10,132 nucleotides of DNA, from positions 1-10,132 of the forward strand of contig JASFRI010000138.1 in the NCBI GenBank assembly GCA_050115015.1. Direction: 5' to 3'. A program made the position numbers and the translations under genes. Origin of the DNA: JASFRI01 sp050115015 (lineage in GTDB: Bacteria > Acidobacteriota > Polarisedimenticolia > CBDVAL01). The notes below the pieces were generated by a model. The model saw nothing but the letters and a program-made list of their open reading frames with translations, did no database searches and had not been told where the DNA came from. Each line of letters begins with the position of its first letter. The stretch's first letter is position 1. Positions 1-7,478 of the stretch are shown one piece after another.

Positions 1-1
1 C

Positions 2-715
2 CTCGACGCCTACTTCGAAACCCGGCAGCAGAAGGCGGTCGCCCGGTCCGAGCGGCTCGCCGCCGTCGGGGAGCTTGCGGCGAGCATCGCCCACGAGGTC
101 CGGAACCCCCTGGCGGGGATGAAGGGAGCGATGGAGATGCTCCGCCGCCCCCTGTCGCCGGATGACCCCAAGCAGGAGGTCATGACGGAGGTGATCGCCC
201 AGATCGAGCGGCTGGAGGTGCTGGTCCGGGACCTGCTGACCTTCGCGCGCCCCCACCCGGTCAACCGTGGTCCGATGAAGCTCCACGAGCTGCTGGAGCG
301 TGCGCTGCGCCTCAGCCTGGATGGTGGCGAGCACGACGATATCGCGGTCGTGCGCGACTACGGTCCCGGCTCGGCGTCGCTGCAGGCCGACCCACAGCAG
401 CTCGAACAGGTCTTCCTGAACCTGATCCACAACGCAATCCATTCCATGGAGGAGGGCGGCACGCTGACCCTGACCGCGCGTGCCGACGGTTCCATGGTGC
501 GGGTCTCCATCCAGGATTCCGGGGAGGGAATCCCGCCGGAGGATCTGCCGCACATCTTCCAGCCGTTCTACACGACCAAGCACCGTGGGTCGGGGCTGGG
601 ACTTTCCATCGTGAAGAAGATCGTCGATGCCCATGACGGCACCATCGACGTGGACAGCAAGCCGGGCGAGGGGACCACCATGACGGTCAGCCTCCCCCGC
701 ACGGGGAACGACTGA
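2..715 (+). CDS. Sensor histidine kinase, NtrB-like, C-terminal part (5' end outside window)
   Basis: This is the catalytic half of a two-component sensor kinase, which autophosphorylates on histidine and passes the phosphate to a response regulator. The frame is open from base 2 and gives 237 residues before TGA at 713-715. The start and the sensor region lie outside the window, so the signal it senses is unknown. The HisKA dimerisation helix reads GELAASIAHEVRNPLAG, with the phospho-accepting His at 92-94. The HATPase_c domain follows, with an N-box (NLIHNAIHSM, key Asn at 431-433), a G1 box (DSGEGIP, 515-535), an F-box (FQPFYTTK) and a G2 box (GSGLGLSIV, 587-613). All boxes are intact, so the enzyme should be active. 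The stop overlaps the start of the next gene (TGATG), which points to translational coupling with the regulator gene. The 'AHEVRNPL' H-box and the sigma-54 activator partner are typical of the NtrB/HPK4-type group. Confidence 0.96.
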   Translation, partial: LDAYFETRQQKAVARSERLAAVGELAASIAHEVRNPLAGMKGAMEMLRRPLSPDDPKQEVMTEVIAQIERLEVLVRDLLTFARPHPVNRGPMKLHELLERALRLSLDGGEHDDIAVVRDYGPGSASLQADPQQLEQVFLNLIHNAIHSMEEGGTLTLTARADGSMVRVSIQDSGEGIPPEDLPHIFQPFYTTKHRGSGLGLSIVKKIVDAHDGTIDVDSKPGEGTTMTVSLPRTGND

Positions 716-2103
716 TGGGACGTGAACGAATCTTGATCGTCGATGACGAGAAGCTCATTCGCTGGTCCATCCGCGAGCGCCTGACGGAGGAGGGGTACGA
801 GGTCCGCGAGGCCGAGAGCGGCAAGGATGCGTTCGCACTGATGGAGGAGGAGGACTTCGACCTGCTGGCGCTGGACTACCGGCTGCCGGACACGACGGGC
901 CAGAAGATCCTGGAACGCGTCCGCAAGGAGACCCCGGAGATCTCCGTCGTCATGATGACCGCGTACGGAACGGTCGAGACGGCGGTCCAGGCCATGAAGG
1001 AGGGCGCCTTCGACTACCTCACGAAGCCCGTGAACCTCGACGAGCTCGTGGTGGTCGTCCAGAAGGCGCTGGAGGCCACCCGGCTACGGCGAGAGGTCGG
1101 GCGCCTGCGCAAGGAACAGCAGGAGCTCCACGGCAAGACCGAGATGATCGGGCGGAGCACGGCGATGCAGGAGATCCTGGCTCTGGTGCAGAAGATACGC
1201 ACGAGCCAGGCCACCACGATCCTCCTGGAGGGGGAGAGCGGCACCGGAAAGAACGTCGTCGCCAAGGCGATCCACTACGGCAGCCCGCGGGCCGAGCGGC
1301 CCTTCGTCACCATCACCTGCTCCGCGCTTACGGAGACGCTGCTGGAGTCCGAGCTGTTCGGACACGAGCGCGGCGCCTTCACCGATGCGAAGGGGCAGAA
1401 GAAGGGGCTGCTGGAGGTGGCCGACGGCGGCACCGCGTTCCTGGACGAGATCGGGGAGATGGGGCCCGCCATGCAGGCCAAGCTCCTGAGGTTCCTGGAG
1501 GAGAAGACGTTCAAGCGGGTCGGGGGAACCCGCGACATCTCGGTGGATGTCCGCGTCATCGCCGCCACGAACCGCGTTCTGGAGGAGGACGTCCGGGCCG
1601 GCAAGTTCCGCGAGGATCTGTTCTATCGTCTCAAGGTCATCCCCATCCACATCCCGCCGCTGCGCGATCGGCGGGAGGATGTCCCGTTGCTCGTGAATTT
1701 CTTCCTGGACCACTTCAATCGGGATTTCCGCAAGAACACCCAGGGGGTTACCTCGGAGGTGATGGACCGTTTGATGGCCTACTCCTGGCCGGGGAACATC
1801 CGCGAGCTCCGGAACGTGATCGAGCGGATCATGATCCTCGAGGACAAGGAGTGGATCGAGGTGGAGGATCTGCCCGCGGGACTCCGCGGCGGCGACGCAC
1901 GGCCGGGGGCGGCCACGGGCGCCCCACCGGTGCAGCTCGGTTCCGTGACCCTGGAGGAAATGGAGCGACAGGCCATTTGCCGGGCGCTGGACCAGACCAA
2001 CCAGAATCAGGTCCGGGCGGCGAAGCTCCTCGGGATCTCCCGGGATACGCTTCGCTACCGGATGAAGAAATTCGGACTCGTCGAGGCTTCGCACTCCCGG
2101 TAG
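715..2103 (+). CDS. NtrC-family sigma-54-dependent response regulator (receiver-AAA+-Fis HTH)
   Basis: This is a 462-residue transcription activator, the normal length for the NtrC family. The receiver domain covers residues 1-120, with acidic D10/D11, phospho-acceptor D54 in LALDYRLPD, T82 and K104. The AAA+ domain covers about 143-375. It has Walker A GESGTGK (173-179), Walker B with D244-E245 in FLDEIGEM, candidate arginine fingers R299 and R305, and a sensor II motif WPGNIREL with R363. The loop that contacts sigma-54 reads GAFTDA (220-225) rather than GAFTGA. A Gly/Ala/Pro-rich linker (about 391-408) leads to a C-terminal Fis-type helix-turn-helix (about 429-454, ending in DTLRYRMKKFGL). 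The family hydrolyses ATP to remodel sigma-54 RNA polymerase bound at -24/-12 promoters. The overlap with the kinase gene marks that protein as its partner. The closest likely target is the nifJ operon directly downstream, where a candidate -24/-12 element is present; this target is inferred. Confidence 0.97.
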   Translation: MGRERILIVDDEKLIRWSIRERLTEEGYEVREAESGKDAFALMEEEDFDLLALDYRLPDTTGQKILERVRKETPEISVVMMTAYGTVETAVQAMKEGAFDYLTKPVNLDELVVVVQKALEATRLRREVGRLRKEQQELHGKTEMIGRSTAMQEILALVQKIRTSQATTILLEGESGTGKNVVAKAIHYGSPRAERPFVTITCSALTETLLESELFGHERGAFTDAKGQKKGLLEVADGGTAFLDEIGEMGPAMQAKLLRFLEEKTFKRVGGTRDISVDVRVIAATNRVLEEDVRAGKFREDLFYRLKVIPIHIPPLRDRREDVPLLVNFFLDHFNRDFRKNTQGVTSEVMDRLMAYSWPGNIRELRNVIERIMILEDKEWIEVEDLPAGLRGGDARPGAATGAPPVQLGSVTLEEMERQAICRALDQTNQNQVRAAKLLGISRDTLRYRMKKFGLVEASHSR

Positions 2104-2125
2104 CACCTCGAGCCCCCAAAAAGCG

Positions 2126-2140
2126 TGGCATGCCGGTCGC
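2126..2140 (+). promoter_or_regulatory. Candidate sigma-54 (-24/-12) promoter of the nifJ operon
   Basis: The sequence TGGCATGccggTCGC matches the sigma-54 consensus TGGCACG-N4-TTGC at 9 of 11 defined bases. The invariant GG (2127-2128) and GC (2139-2140) are at the correct spacing. Transcription would start near 2152, leaving a leader of about 34 bases before the nifJ ATG at 2186. The element lies in the only gap between a sigma-54 activator gene and nifJ. The two mismatches (T for C in the -24 block, C for T in the -12 block) suggest a modest promoter that depends on its activator. No convincing activator-binding sites were found upstream by eye. Confidence 0.6.
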
Positions 2141-2148
2141 GGTGCGCG

Positions 2149-2166
2149 GGCCGGCGTCTGCCGGCC
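2149..2166 (+). promoter_or_regulatory. Hairpin in the nifJ leader, just upstream of the Shine-Dalgarno
   Basis: GGCCGGC-GTCT-GCCGGCC forms a perfect 7-bp G+C stem with a 4-base loop. It ends 5 bases before the AGGAAGG Shine-Dalgarno (2172-2178). It has no T-run, so it is not an intrinsic terminator for the upstream regulator gene. It may stabilise the 5' end of the nifJ mRNA or affect ribosome loading. Its position, starting almost exactly at the predicted transcription start, is compatible with a 5' stabilising stem. The function is inferred, and chance pairing in G+C-rich DNA is possible. Confidence 0.4.
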
Positions 2167-2185
2167 ACGAAAGGAAGGAAACTCC

Positions 2186-5100
2186 ATGTCCGAAAGACCG
2201 TTCCTCATGATGGACGGCAACGAAGCCGCCGCCTCGGTGGCCTACCGGACCAACGAGGTGATCGCCATCTACCCGATCACGCCCGCCTCTCCGATGGGGG
2301 AGCTGGCGGATCAGTGGTCCGTGGACTCACGCCCCAACCTGTGGGGCGCGGTTCCGGACGTCGTCGAGATGCAGTCCGAGGGAGGCGCCGCGGGCGCGGT
2401 GCACGGGGCGCTCCAGGCCGGAGCGCTGACCACGACCTTCACCGCTTCCCAGGGTCTGCTCTTGATGGTGCCGGACCTCTACAAGATCGCCGGCGAGCTC
2501 AACGCTTTCTGCCTGCACGTCGCGGCTCGTACGGTGGCCACCCATGCCCTGTCGATCTTCGGCGACCACTCCGACGTGATGGCCTGCCGGCAGATCGGCG
2601 TGGCCCTCCTGGCCTCGGGATCGGTACAGGAGGCCCAGGACCTGGCGCTGGTCGCCCAGGCCTCGACGCTGCAGTCGCGGATCCCGTTCCTGCATTTCTT
2701 CGACGGCTTCCGGACCTCCCACGAGGTCGCGAAGATCGAGGCCCTGACCGACGACGACTTCCGCACCCTGATCGACGAGGCGGCGGTGGAGGCCCATCGC
2801 CGGCGCGCGCTGACGCCGGATCGGCCGGTGCTCCGGGGCAGCGCGCAGAACCCCGACACCTTCTTCCAGGCGCGCGAGGCCTGCAACCGCCACTACCAGG
2901 CCTGTCCCGACATCGTCCAGGAGAACATGGATCGACTCGCCGCCCGGACCGGACGTCGCTACCGGCTGTTCGACTACTTCGGGCATCCCGAGGCCGAGCG
3001 GGTCGTCGTCCTCATGGGCTCCGGGGGCGAGACCGCCCGCGAGACCGTGGAGCACCTCGCCGGTCGGGGCGAGCGGGTCGGGGCGGTTCTGGTCCGTCTC
3101 TACCGTCCGTTCGACATCGGGCGATTCGTGGAGGCGCTACCGCCGACCACCCGCGGACTGGCGGTGCTGGACCGGACGAAGGAACCGGGGGCGGTCGGCG
3201 AGCCCCTCTACCTGGACGTTCAGGTGGCGCTCCAGGAGGCCCGGTCGACCGGCCGGATCGGCTCCGATCTGGCCTCGACGGTGATCGGCGGGCGTTACGG
3301 CCTGTCCTCCAAGGAGTTCAGCCCCGGCATGGTCCGCGGGGTCCTGGACGAACTGGGACGGGAGACGCCCAAGAACCACTTCACCATCGGGATCATGGAC
3401 GATGTCACCGGGACCTCCCTGCCCTGGGAGGAGGGCCTCGACATCGAGCCCGAGGGTCGCATCCGGGCCCTGTTCTACGGCCTGGGGTCCGACGGCACCG
3501 TGGGCGCCAACAAGAACTCGGTGAAGATCATCGGCGAGGGGACGGAGCACTACTCCCAGGGGTACTTCGTCTACGACTCCCGCAAGGCCGGCGCAGTCAC
3601 GATCTCGCACCTCCGGTTCGGGGAGGAGCCCATTCGCGCGCCGTACCTTCTCCGGAAGGCCGGGTTCGTTGCCTGCCACCAGTTCGAGTTCCTGGAGCGC
3701 TACGACGTGCTGGAGCACGCGGCGGAGGGCGGCACGTTCCTGCTGAACGCCCCCTACGGCCCGGACGAGATCTGGGAGCATCTCCCCCGGGAGATACAGG
3801 AGGGGATCCTCGAGAGGAAGCTCCGGTTTTACGTCATCGACGCGTACCGTATCGCCCGGGAGGCGGGGCTGGGCGGCCGCATCAACACGATCATGCAGAC
3901 CGCCTTCTTCGCCATCTCCGGCGTGCTGCCCCGGGAGCAGGCGGTCGAGGGGATCAAGGACGCCATCAAGAAGACCTACGAGACGAAGGGGGACCAGGTG
4001 GTCCGCCAGAACTTCGAGGCGGTGGACCGGTCCCTGTCGGGCCTCCATGTCGTGGAGACCGCCGGCCGGGCGGCGGCGGGAGATCCCCGGCCGCCGCAGG
4101 TCCCCGCCGAGGCCCCGGATCTGGTCCAGAAGGTCACCGCCGTGATGATGGCGAACCAGGGCGACCTGCTGCCGGTGAGCGCCTTCCCGGTGGACGGGAC
4201 CTGGCCCGTGGGGACCACGCGCTGGGAGAAGCGCAACATCGCACAGGAGATCCCGGTCTGGGATCCGGCGATCTGCATCCAGTGCAACAAGTGCGCCCTC
4301 GTCTGTCCGCACGCCGCCATCCGCGCCAAGGTCTACGAGCCGGCCGCGCTGGCCGGTGCGCCGGAGACCTTCCAGTCCACGGGCTGCCGGGGCGCCGATC
4401 ATCGCGGCTCGAGCTTCACCATCCAGGTCGCGCCGGAGGACTGCACCGGGTGCACGCTGTGCGTCCGGGTCTGCCCGGCCAAGGACCGCTCCAACCCCCG
4501 GCACAAGGCCATCGACATGAAGCCCCAGCGCCCCATCCGGGAGCAGGAGCGTGAGAACTATGCCTTCTTCCTGGACATTCCCGAGATCGACCGCACGCGC
4601 GTCAAGCTGGACAACAAGGGCTCCCAGCTGCTGCAGCCCCTGTTCGAGTACTCCGGTGCCTGTGCCGGGTGCGGGGAGACCCCCTACATCAAGCTGCTGA
4701 CGCAGCTGTTCGGGGATCGGCTGCTGATCGCGAACGCCACCGGCTGCTCCTCCATCTACGGAGGCAACCTGCCCACCGTCCCGTACGCCACCAACGCCGA
4801 CGGACGCGGACCGGCATGGTCGAACTCCCTGTTCGAGGACAACGCCGAGTTCGGGTTCGGGATGCGCCTCGCGGTGGATTCCAACAGTGCCCAGGCACGG
4901 TCCCTCCTGCGGTCCCTCACCCTGGAGGTCGGGCGCGATGTCGTGCAGGCCATCGTCGAGGCCGACCAGGGGAGCGAGTCCGCCATCGCCGCCCAGCGGG
5001 AGCGGGTGGAGCGGCTCCGGGAGGTCCTGCGGGGGATCGACGATGATCGCGCCGCCCGGCTACGGGTCCTGGCGGACTACCTGGTTCACAAGAGCATCTG

Positions 5101-5818
5101 GCTGATCGGCGGTGACGGCTGGGCCTACGATATCGGCTACGGCGGCCTGGACCACGTCCTGTCCACGAACCGCAACGTCAACGTCCTCGTCCTCGACACG
5201 GAGGTGTACTCGAACACCGGCGGCCAGCAGTCCAAGGCGACCCCCATGGCCGCAGCGGCCAAGTTTGCCATGGCGGGAAAGGAGTCCCCGAAGAAGGACC
5301 TGGGGATGATGGCGATGAGCTACGGCCACGTCTACGTGGCGCGGATCGCGTTCGGGGCCAAGGACACGCAAACGGTGAAGGCGTTGCTGGAGGCGGAGTC
5401 CTATCCCGGCCCGTCCCTGGTCATCGCCTACAGCCACTGCATCGCCCACGGCTACTCCCTCGCCTCCGGAGTGGACCAGCAGAAGCTGGCCGTGGACTCC
5501 GGCGTCTGGCCGCTGTACCGCTTCGATCCCCGGGTCGCGGCCGAGGGAAAGCCGCCGCTCCACGTGGACTCCGGGGAGCCGAAGGTCGATCCCGAGCAGT
5601 ACATGCGCAACGAGGCCCGTTTCCTGCTGGCCCGGAAGAGCGATCCGGTCCGCTACCGCAGGCTGCTGGACCGCGCGCGCCACGCGTCCCGGCAGCGGTT
5701 CGCGGTCTACGAGCAGCTCGCCGCCCTCACGATTCCCCAGTTCCGGGACCCGGAGCCCGAACCGGCGGCGGAGACCGCCGCCGCCACCGACGCCGGTGAT
5801 CCGGAAAGGAGCGTCTGA
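2186..5818 (+). CDS. nifJ: Pyruvate:ferredoxin (flavodoxin) oxidoreductase, single-chain NifJ type
   Basis: This is a 1210-residue homodimer-type PFOR. It converts pyruvate and CoA to acetyl-CoA and CO2 and reduces ferredoxin or flavodoxin in the cytoplasm. The whole chain reads as a close relative of E. coli YdbK and Desulfovibrio NifJ. The N-terminal domain has YPITPAS (29-35, including T32), E65 in EMQSEGG and R115 in HVAARTVATH, the positions of known catalytic residues. A ferredoxin-like insert carries two 4Fe-4S motifs, CxxCxxCxxxCP at C697/C700/C703/C707 and at C753/C756/C759/C763. The proximal cluster ligands are C826, C829, C854 and C1085. Thiamine diphosphate binding is seen as GDGWAYDIGYGG (from 976) and DTEVYSNTGGQ (N1010). 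All key residues are present, so the enzyme should work. It ends in a Pro/Ala/Glu-rich tail of about 25 residues. The start is fixed by AGGAAGG 7 bases upstream and by the alignment of the first residues. A candidate sigma-54 promoter precedes it, and a PyrD-like gene follows after one base. Confidence 0.98.
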   Translation: MSERPFLMMDGNEAAASVAYRTNEVIAIYPITPASPMGELADQWSVDSRPNLWGAVPDVVEMQSEGGAAGAVHGALQAGALTTTFTASQGLLLMVPDLYKIAGELNAFCLHVAARTVATHALSIFGDHSDVMACRQIGVALLASGSVQEAQDLALVAQASTLQSRIPFLHFFDGFRTSHEVAKIEALTDDDFRTLIDEAAVEAHRRRALTPDRPVLRGSAQNPDTFFQAREACNRHYQACPDIVQENMDRLAARTGRRYRLFDYFGHPEAERVVVLMGSGGETARETVEHLAGRGERVGAVLVRLYRPFDIGRFVEALPPTTRGLAVLDRTKEPGAVGEPLYLDVQVALQEARSTGRIGSDLASTVIGGRYGLSSKEFSPGMVRGVLDELGRETPKNHFTIGIMDDVTGTSLPWEEGLDIEPEGRIRALFYGLGSDGTVGANKNSVKIIGEGTEHYSQGYFVYDSRKAGAVTISHLRFGEEPIRAPYLLRKAGFVACHQFEFLERYDVLEHAAEGGTFLLNAPYGPDEIWEHLPREIQEGILERKLRFYVIDAYRIAREAGLGGRINTIMQTAFFAISGVLPREQAVEGIKDAIKKTYETKGDQVVRQNFEAVDRSLSGLHVVETAGRAAAGDPRPPQVPAEAPDLVQKVTAVMMANQGDLLPVSAFPVDGTWPVGTTRWEKRNIAQEIPVWDPAICIQCNKCALVCPHAAIRAKVYEPAALAGAPETFQSTGCRGADHRGSSFTIQVAPEDCTGCTLCVRVCPAKDRSNPRHKAIDMKPQRPIREQERENYAFFLDIPEIDRTRVKLDNKGSQLLQPLFEYSGACAGCGETPYIKLLTQLFGDRLLIANATGCSSIYGGNLPTVPYATNADGRGPAWSNSLFEDNAEFGFGMRLAVDSNSAQARSLLRSLTLEVGRDVVQAIVEADQGSESAIAAQRERVERLREVLRGIDDDRAARLRVLADYLVHKSIWLIGGDGWAYDIGYGGLDHVLSTNRNVNVLVLDTEVYSNTGGQQSKATPMAAAAKFAMAGKESPKKDLGMMAMSYGHVYVARIAFGAKDTQTVKALLEAESYPGPSLVIAYSHCIAHGYSLASGVDQQKLAVDSGVWPLYRFDPRVAAEGKPPLHVDSGEPKVDPEQYMRNEARFLLARKSDPVRYRRLLDRARHASRQRFAVYEQLAALTIPQFRDPEPEPAAETAAATDAGDPERSV
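5805..5811 (+). promoter_or_regulatory. Shine-Dalgarno that sets the start of the PyrD-like gene
   Basis: AAAGGAG lies inside the last codons of nifJ, 8 bases before the ATG at 5820. It favours that ATG over the in-frame GTG at 5796, which would add eight residues that have no counterpart in the family and would overlap nifJ. The layout indicates one polycistronic mRNA with coupled translation. Confidence 0.75.
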
Positions 5819-5819
5819 C

Positions 5820-6827
5820 ATGGACCTGTCCACGGATTATCTCGGGTTCCATCTCCCGCACCCGCTGATCTGCGGCGCCGGCCCGCTGCTGGACGAGCTG
5901 GACACGGTCCGGCGCCTCGAGGATGCCGGTGCCGCCGCCCTGGTGATGCGCTCGCTGTTCGAGGAGCAGCTCGACGTGGAGCGGCGCGCCACCTTCGAGA
6001 GCCTCGAGCAGGGGGCCGAGTCCTTCGGCGAGGCGACCTCCTACCTGCCGGAGCCGACATTCCGGATGGGCCCGGAGGAGTACCTGGAGCAGATCCGGCG
6101 GATCAAGGAGGCGGTCTCCATCCCGGTCATGGCGTCCCTGAACGGCGTGACCCCCGGGGGATGGCTGGATCACGCGACGGAGATCGAGGGTGCCGGTGCG
6201 GACGCGCTGGAGCTGAACCTCTACGACGTGGCGGCGAACCCCGAGGAGCGGGGAACCGCCCTCGAGGAGCGCTCGCTCGAGATCATCCGCACGGTGCGCG
6301 CGGCGGTCCGCATCCCGGTGGCGGTCAAGCTATCGCCGTTCTACTCCTCCCTGGCCCACTTTGCCCATCAGCTCGACGGGCTCGGGATCGACGGCATCGT
6401 GCTGTTCAACCGCTTCTACCAGCCGGATATCGACGTGGAAGAGCTGGAGGTCGTCCGGACCCTGAGCCTGTCGAGCCCCATGGAGCTCCTGCTCCGCCTG
6501 CGGTGGCTGGCCATCCTCTCGGGTCGCGTCGCGGCGCACCTGGCGGTCACCGGGGGGGTTCACGGGCCCCTGGACGCGGTCAAGGCCGTCATGACCGGGG
6601 CCCATGCGGTCCAGATGGTCTCGGCCCTGCTGCGGCATGGCCCCGGGCATTTCCAGACGATGCTGTCGGGAATCCGGCAGTGGCTCGAGGAGCACGAGTA
6701 CGAGTCCCTGAGGCAGATGCAGGGCAGCATGAGCCTGCGCCGCTGTCCGGACCCCGAGGCCTACGAACGGGCCAACTACGTCCAGATCCTCCAGACCTGG
6801 AGGCCGGAACCGGCGGAATCGCGGTAG
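5820..6827 (+). CDS. Dihydroorotate dehydrogenase-like FMN-fold protein linked to NifJ
   Basis: This is a 335-residue TIM-barrel protein of the PyrD-like group often found next to nifJ; its function is not established. It begins MDLSTDYLGFHLPHPL, the usual opening of this group. The FMN phosphate-binding part of the PyrD fold is kept, as TGGVHG (244-249) and GAHAVQMVSALL (from 260), as is the lysine K170 in VAVKLSP. However, the active-site stretch that reads NxSCPN in class 1 enzymes is ELNLYDVAAN (from 131). In an ungapped comparison D136 stands at the catalytic Cys and A138 at an orotate-binding Asn. R44 (VMRSLFEEQ) stands near the usual Lys. It is therefore unlikely to oxidise dihydroorotate. 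The one-base gap to nifJ suggests a linked role, perhaps an FMN-dependent reductase fed by the ferredoxin or flavodoxin that NifJ reduces; that role is a guess. No strong terminator follows. Confidence 0.93.
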   Translation: MDLSTDYLGFHLPHPLICGAGPLLDELDTVRRLEDAGAAALVMRSLFEEQLDVERRATFESLEQGAESFGEATSYLPEPTFRMGPEEYLEQIRRIKEAVSIPVMASLNGVTPGGWLDHATEIEGAGADALELNLYDVAANPEERGTALEERSLEIIRTVRAAVRIPVAVKLSPFYSSLAHFAHQLDGLGIDGIVLFNRFYQPDIDVEELEVVRTLSLSSPMELLLRLRWLAILSGRVAAHLAVTGGVHGPLDAVKAVMTGAHAVQMVSALLRHGPGHFQTMLSGIRQWLEEHEYESLRQMQGSMSLRRCPDPEAYERANYVQILQTWRPEPAESR

Positions 6828-6863
6828 GCCTCTCCGTCGTCGGGGAGCGTCCCGGAACCGACG

Positions 6864-6892
6864 TTGACAGAGCCACCGGGTCGACGTATTTT
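6864..6892 (+). promoter_or_regulatory. Sigma-70-type promoter of the small secreted protein gene
   Basis: A perfect -35 box TTGACA (6864-6869) is followed by a 17-base spacer and the -10 box TATTTT (6887-6892, 4 of 6 matches). Together with the next few bases it forms a small A+T-rich island in very G+C-rich DNA. The start of transcription would be near 6899, giving a leader of about 57 bases before the ATG at 6956. It separates this gene from the nifJ operon as a unit with its own, probably constitutive or housekeeping, promoter. Confidence 0.75.
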
Positions 6893-6914
6893 CATGACAT
6901 CTCGAGAAACTCAC

Positions 6915-6936
6915 GGCCGGCTTCCAGGTTCCGGCC
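6915..6936 (+). promoter_or_regulatory. Stem-loop in the leader of the small secreted protein gene
   Basis: GGCCGG-N10-CCGGCC gives a 6-bp perfect stem with a 10-base loop. It ends 6 bases before the GAGGAGAGGG ribosome-binding region (6943-6952). There is no T-run. The placement resembles the GGCCGGC hairpin in front of nifJ. A role in mRNA stability or translation is possible, but so is chance pairing. Confidence 0.3.
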
Positions 6937-6955
6937 CCAAGCGAGGAGAGGGACG

Positions 6956-7450
6956 ATGAAGAACATCGGTGGGGGGGTCCTTGCGATCCTTTGCCTGGTG
7001 CTGCTCGGGGCCGCTCCGGCCACGGACCCGACGGACTGCACCGTCGGACAGTTCGCGGTCCGTCTGGCCGAGATGGTCACGCAGAAGACCGATTACACGC
7101 CCGAGACGGCCCAGGCGCTGCTGGACAACATGGGCGTGGAGCTGGGGGCGGGTCTGGACGACGTGCTCCGCGAGGAGACGCTGGTCGGCACCTTGAACCA
7201 GCTCGGGGCGGACCTGCGGACCTCGAACCCGGATCGCGCGATGAACGCCCGGGATGCCCAGCGCATCCTCGGCATGTTCGACGGCCCCGGCAGCGGTTCG
7301 ACGGAGGCCAGCCAGGGCCCCCAGAGCATCAAGTGCAAGAGCGGTGTGAACAAGGGCGACCAGTGCATCACCGACGCGGACTGCCCGGGCAGCTACTGCA
7401 ACATCCCGCCCGGACAGGCCAAGAAGATCGCCACTCCGACCGACGGATAG
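6956..7450 (+). CDS. Small secreted protein of unknown function with Cys-rich C-terminus
   Basis: This is a 164-residue protein that I do not recognise by name. Residues 1-22 form a Sec signal peptide, with K2, a hydrophobic core (about 8-19) and a likely cut after A20-P-A22. C13 lies inside the hydrophobic core and does not fit a lipobox. Residues about 28-108 look like a helical domain starting CTVGQFAVRLAEM. Its pattern (FAVRLAEM...TPE.A..LL..MGVELG) is loosely like the S-layer-homology or SLH-like segments in exported proteins of related bacteria; this is a weak impression. After a Gly/Ser-rich linker (110-122) comes a four-Cys motif, C127, C137, C143 and C148, of the form GDQC-ITD-ADCPGSYC. 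This motif resembles short disulfide motifs that recur in exported proteins of Myxococcota-like and Acidobacteriota-like genomes. The ATG is chosen for the strong GAGGAGAGGG upstream and for the signal peptide. The gene has its own promoter and terminator, so it is monocistronic. Confidence 0.85.
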   Translation: MKNIGGGVLAILCLVLLGAAPATDPTDCTVGQFAVRLAEMVTQKTDYTPETAQALLDNMGVELGAGLDDVLREETLVGTLNQLGADLRTSNPDRAMNARDAQRILGMFDGPGSGSTEASQGPQSIKCKSGVNKGDQCITDADCPGSYCNIPPGQAKKIATPTDG

Positions 7451-7478
7451 GCTGACGGATCGGGCAACTCATGGACGG

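Noticed and set aside
2081..2111. Inverted repeat TCGAGG-N19-CCTCGA as an activator binding site for the sigma-54 promoter
   Set aside because: The arms are only 6 bp with no extension, and the site is about 15-45 bases from the -24 element, closer than enhancers of this family usually lie.
2104..2185. NifA-controlled nitrogen-fixation context for nifJ
   Set aside because: No TGT-N10-ACA site was seen near the promoter and no other nif gene is in the window. NifJ also serves general anaerobic pyruvate metabolism.
2125..4554. Long open frame of about 800 codons on the + strand overlapping the first two thirds of nifJ
   Set aside because: It is in another frame of a gene whose protein matches NifJ throughout. 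Its translation is a low-complexity Arg/Gly/Pro-rich sequence typical of out-of-frame reading in G+C-rich DNA.
5796..5819. Upstream GTG start for the PyrD-like gene
   Set aside because: It adds eight residues that are absent from the family's usual N-terminus and overlaps nifJ. AAAGGAG is well placed for the ATG at 5820 instead.
5820..6827. Annotating this gene as pyrD (pyrimidine synthesis)
   Set aside because: The catalytic NxSCPN loop and other substrate residues are not kept, and the neighbour is nifJ rather than a pyrimidine gene.
6830..6847. Possible terminator after the nifJ operon (CTCTCC-N6-GGGGAG)
   Set aside because: The stem is only 6 bp with one G-U pair and is not followed by a T-run. 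It is too weak to call an intrinsic terminator.
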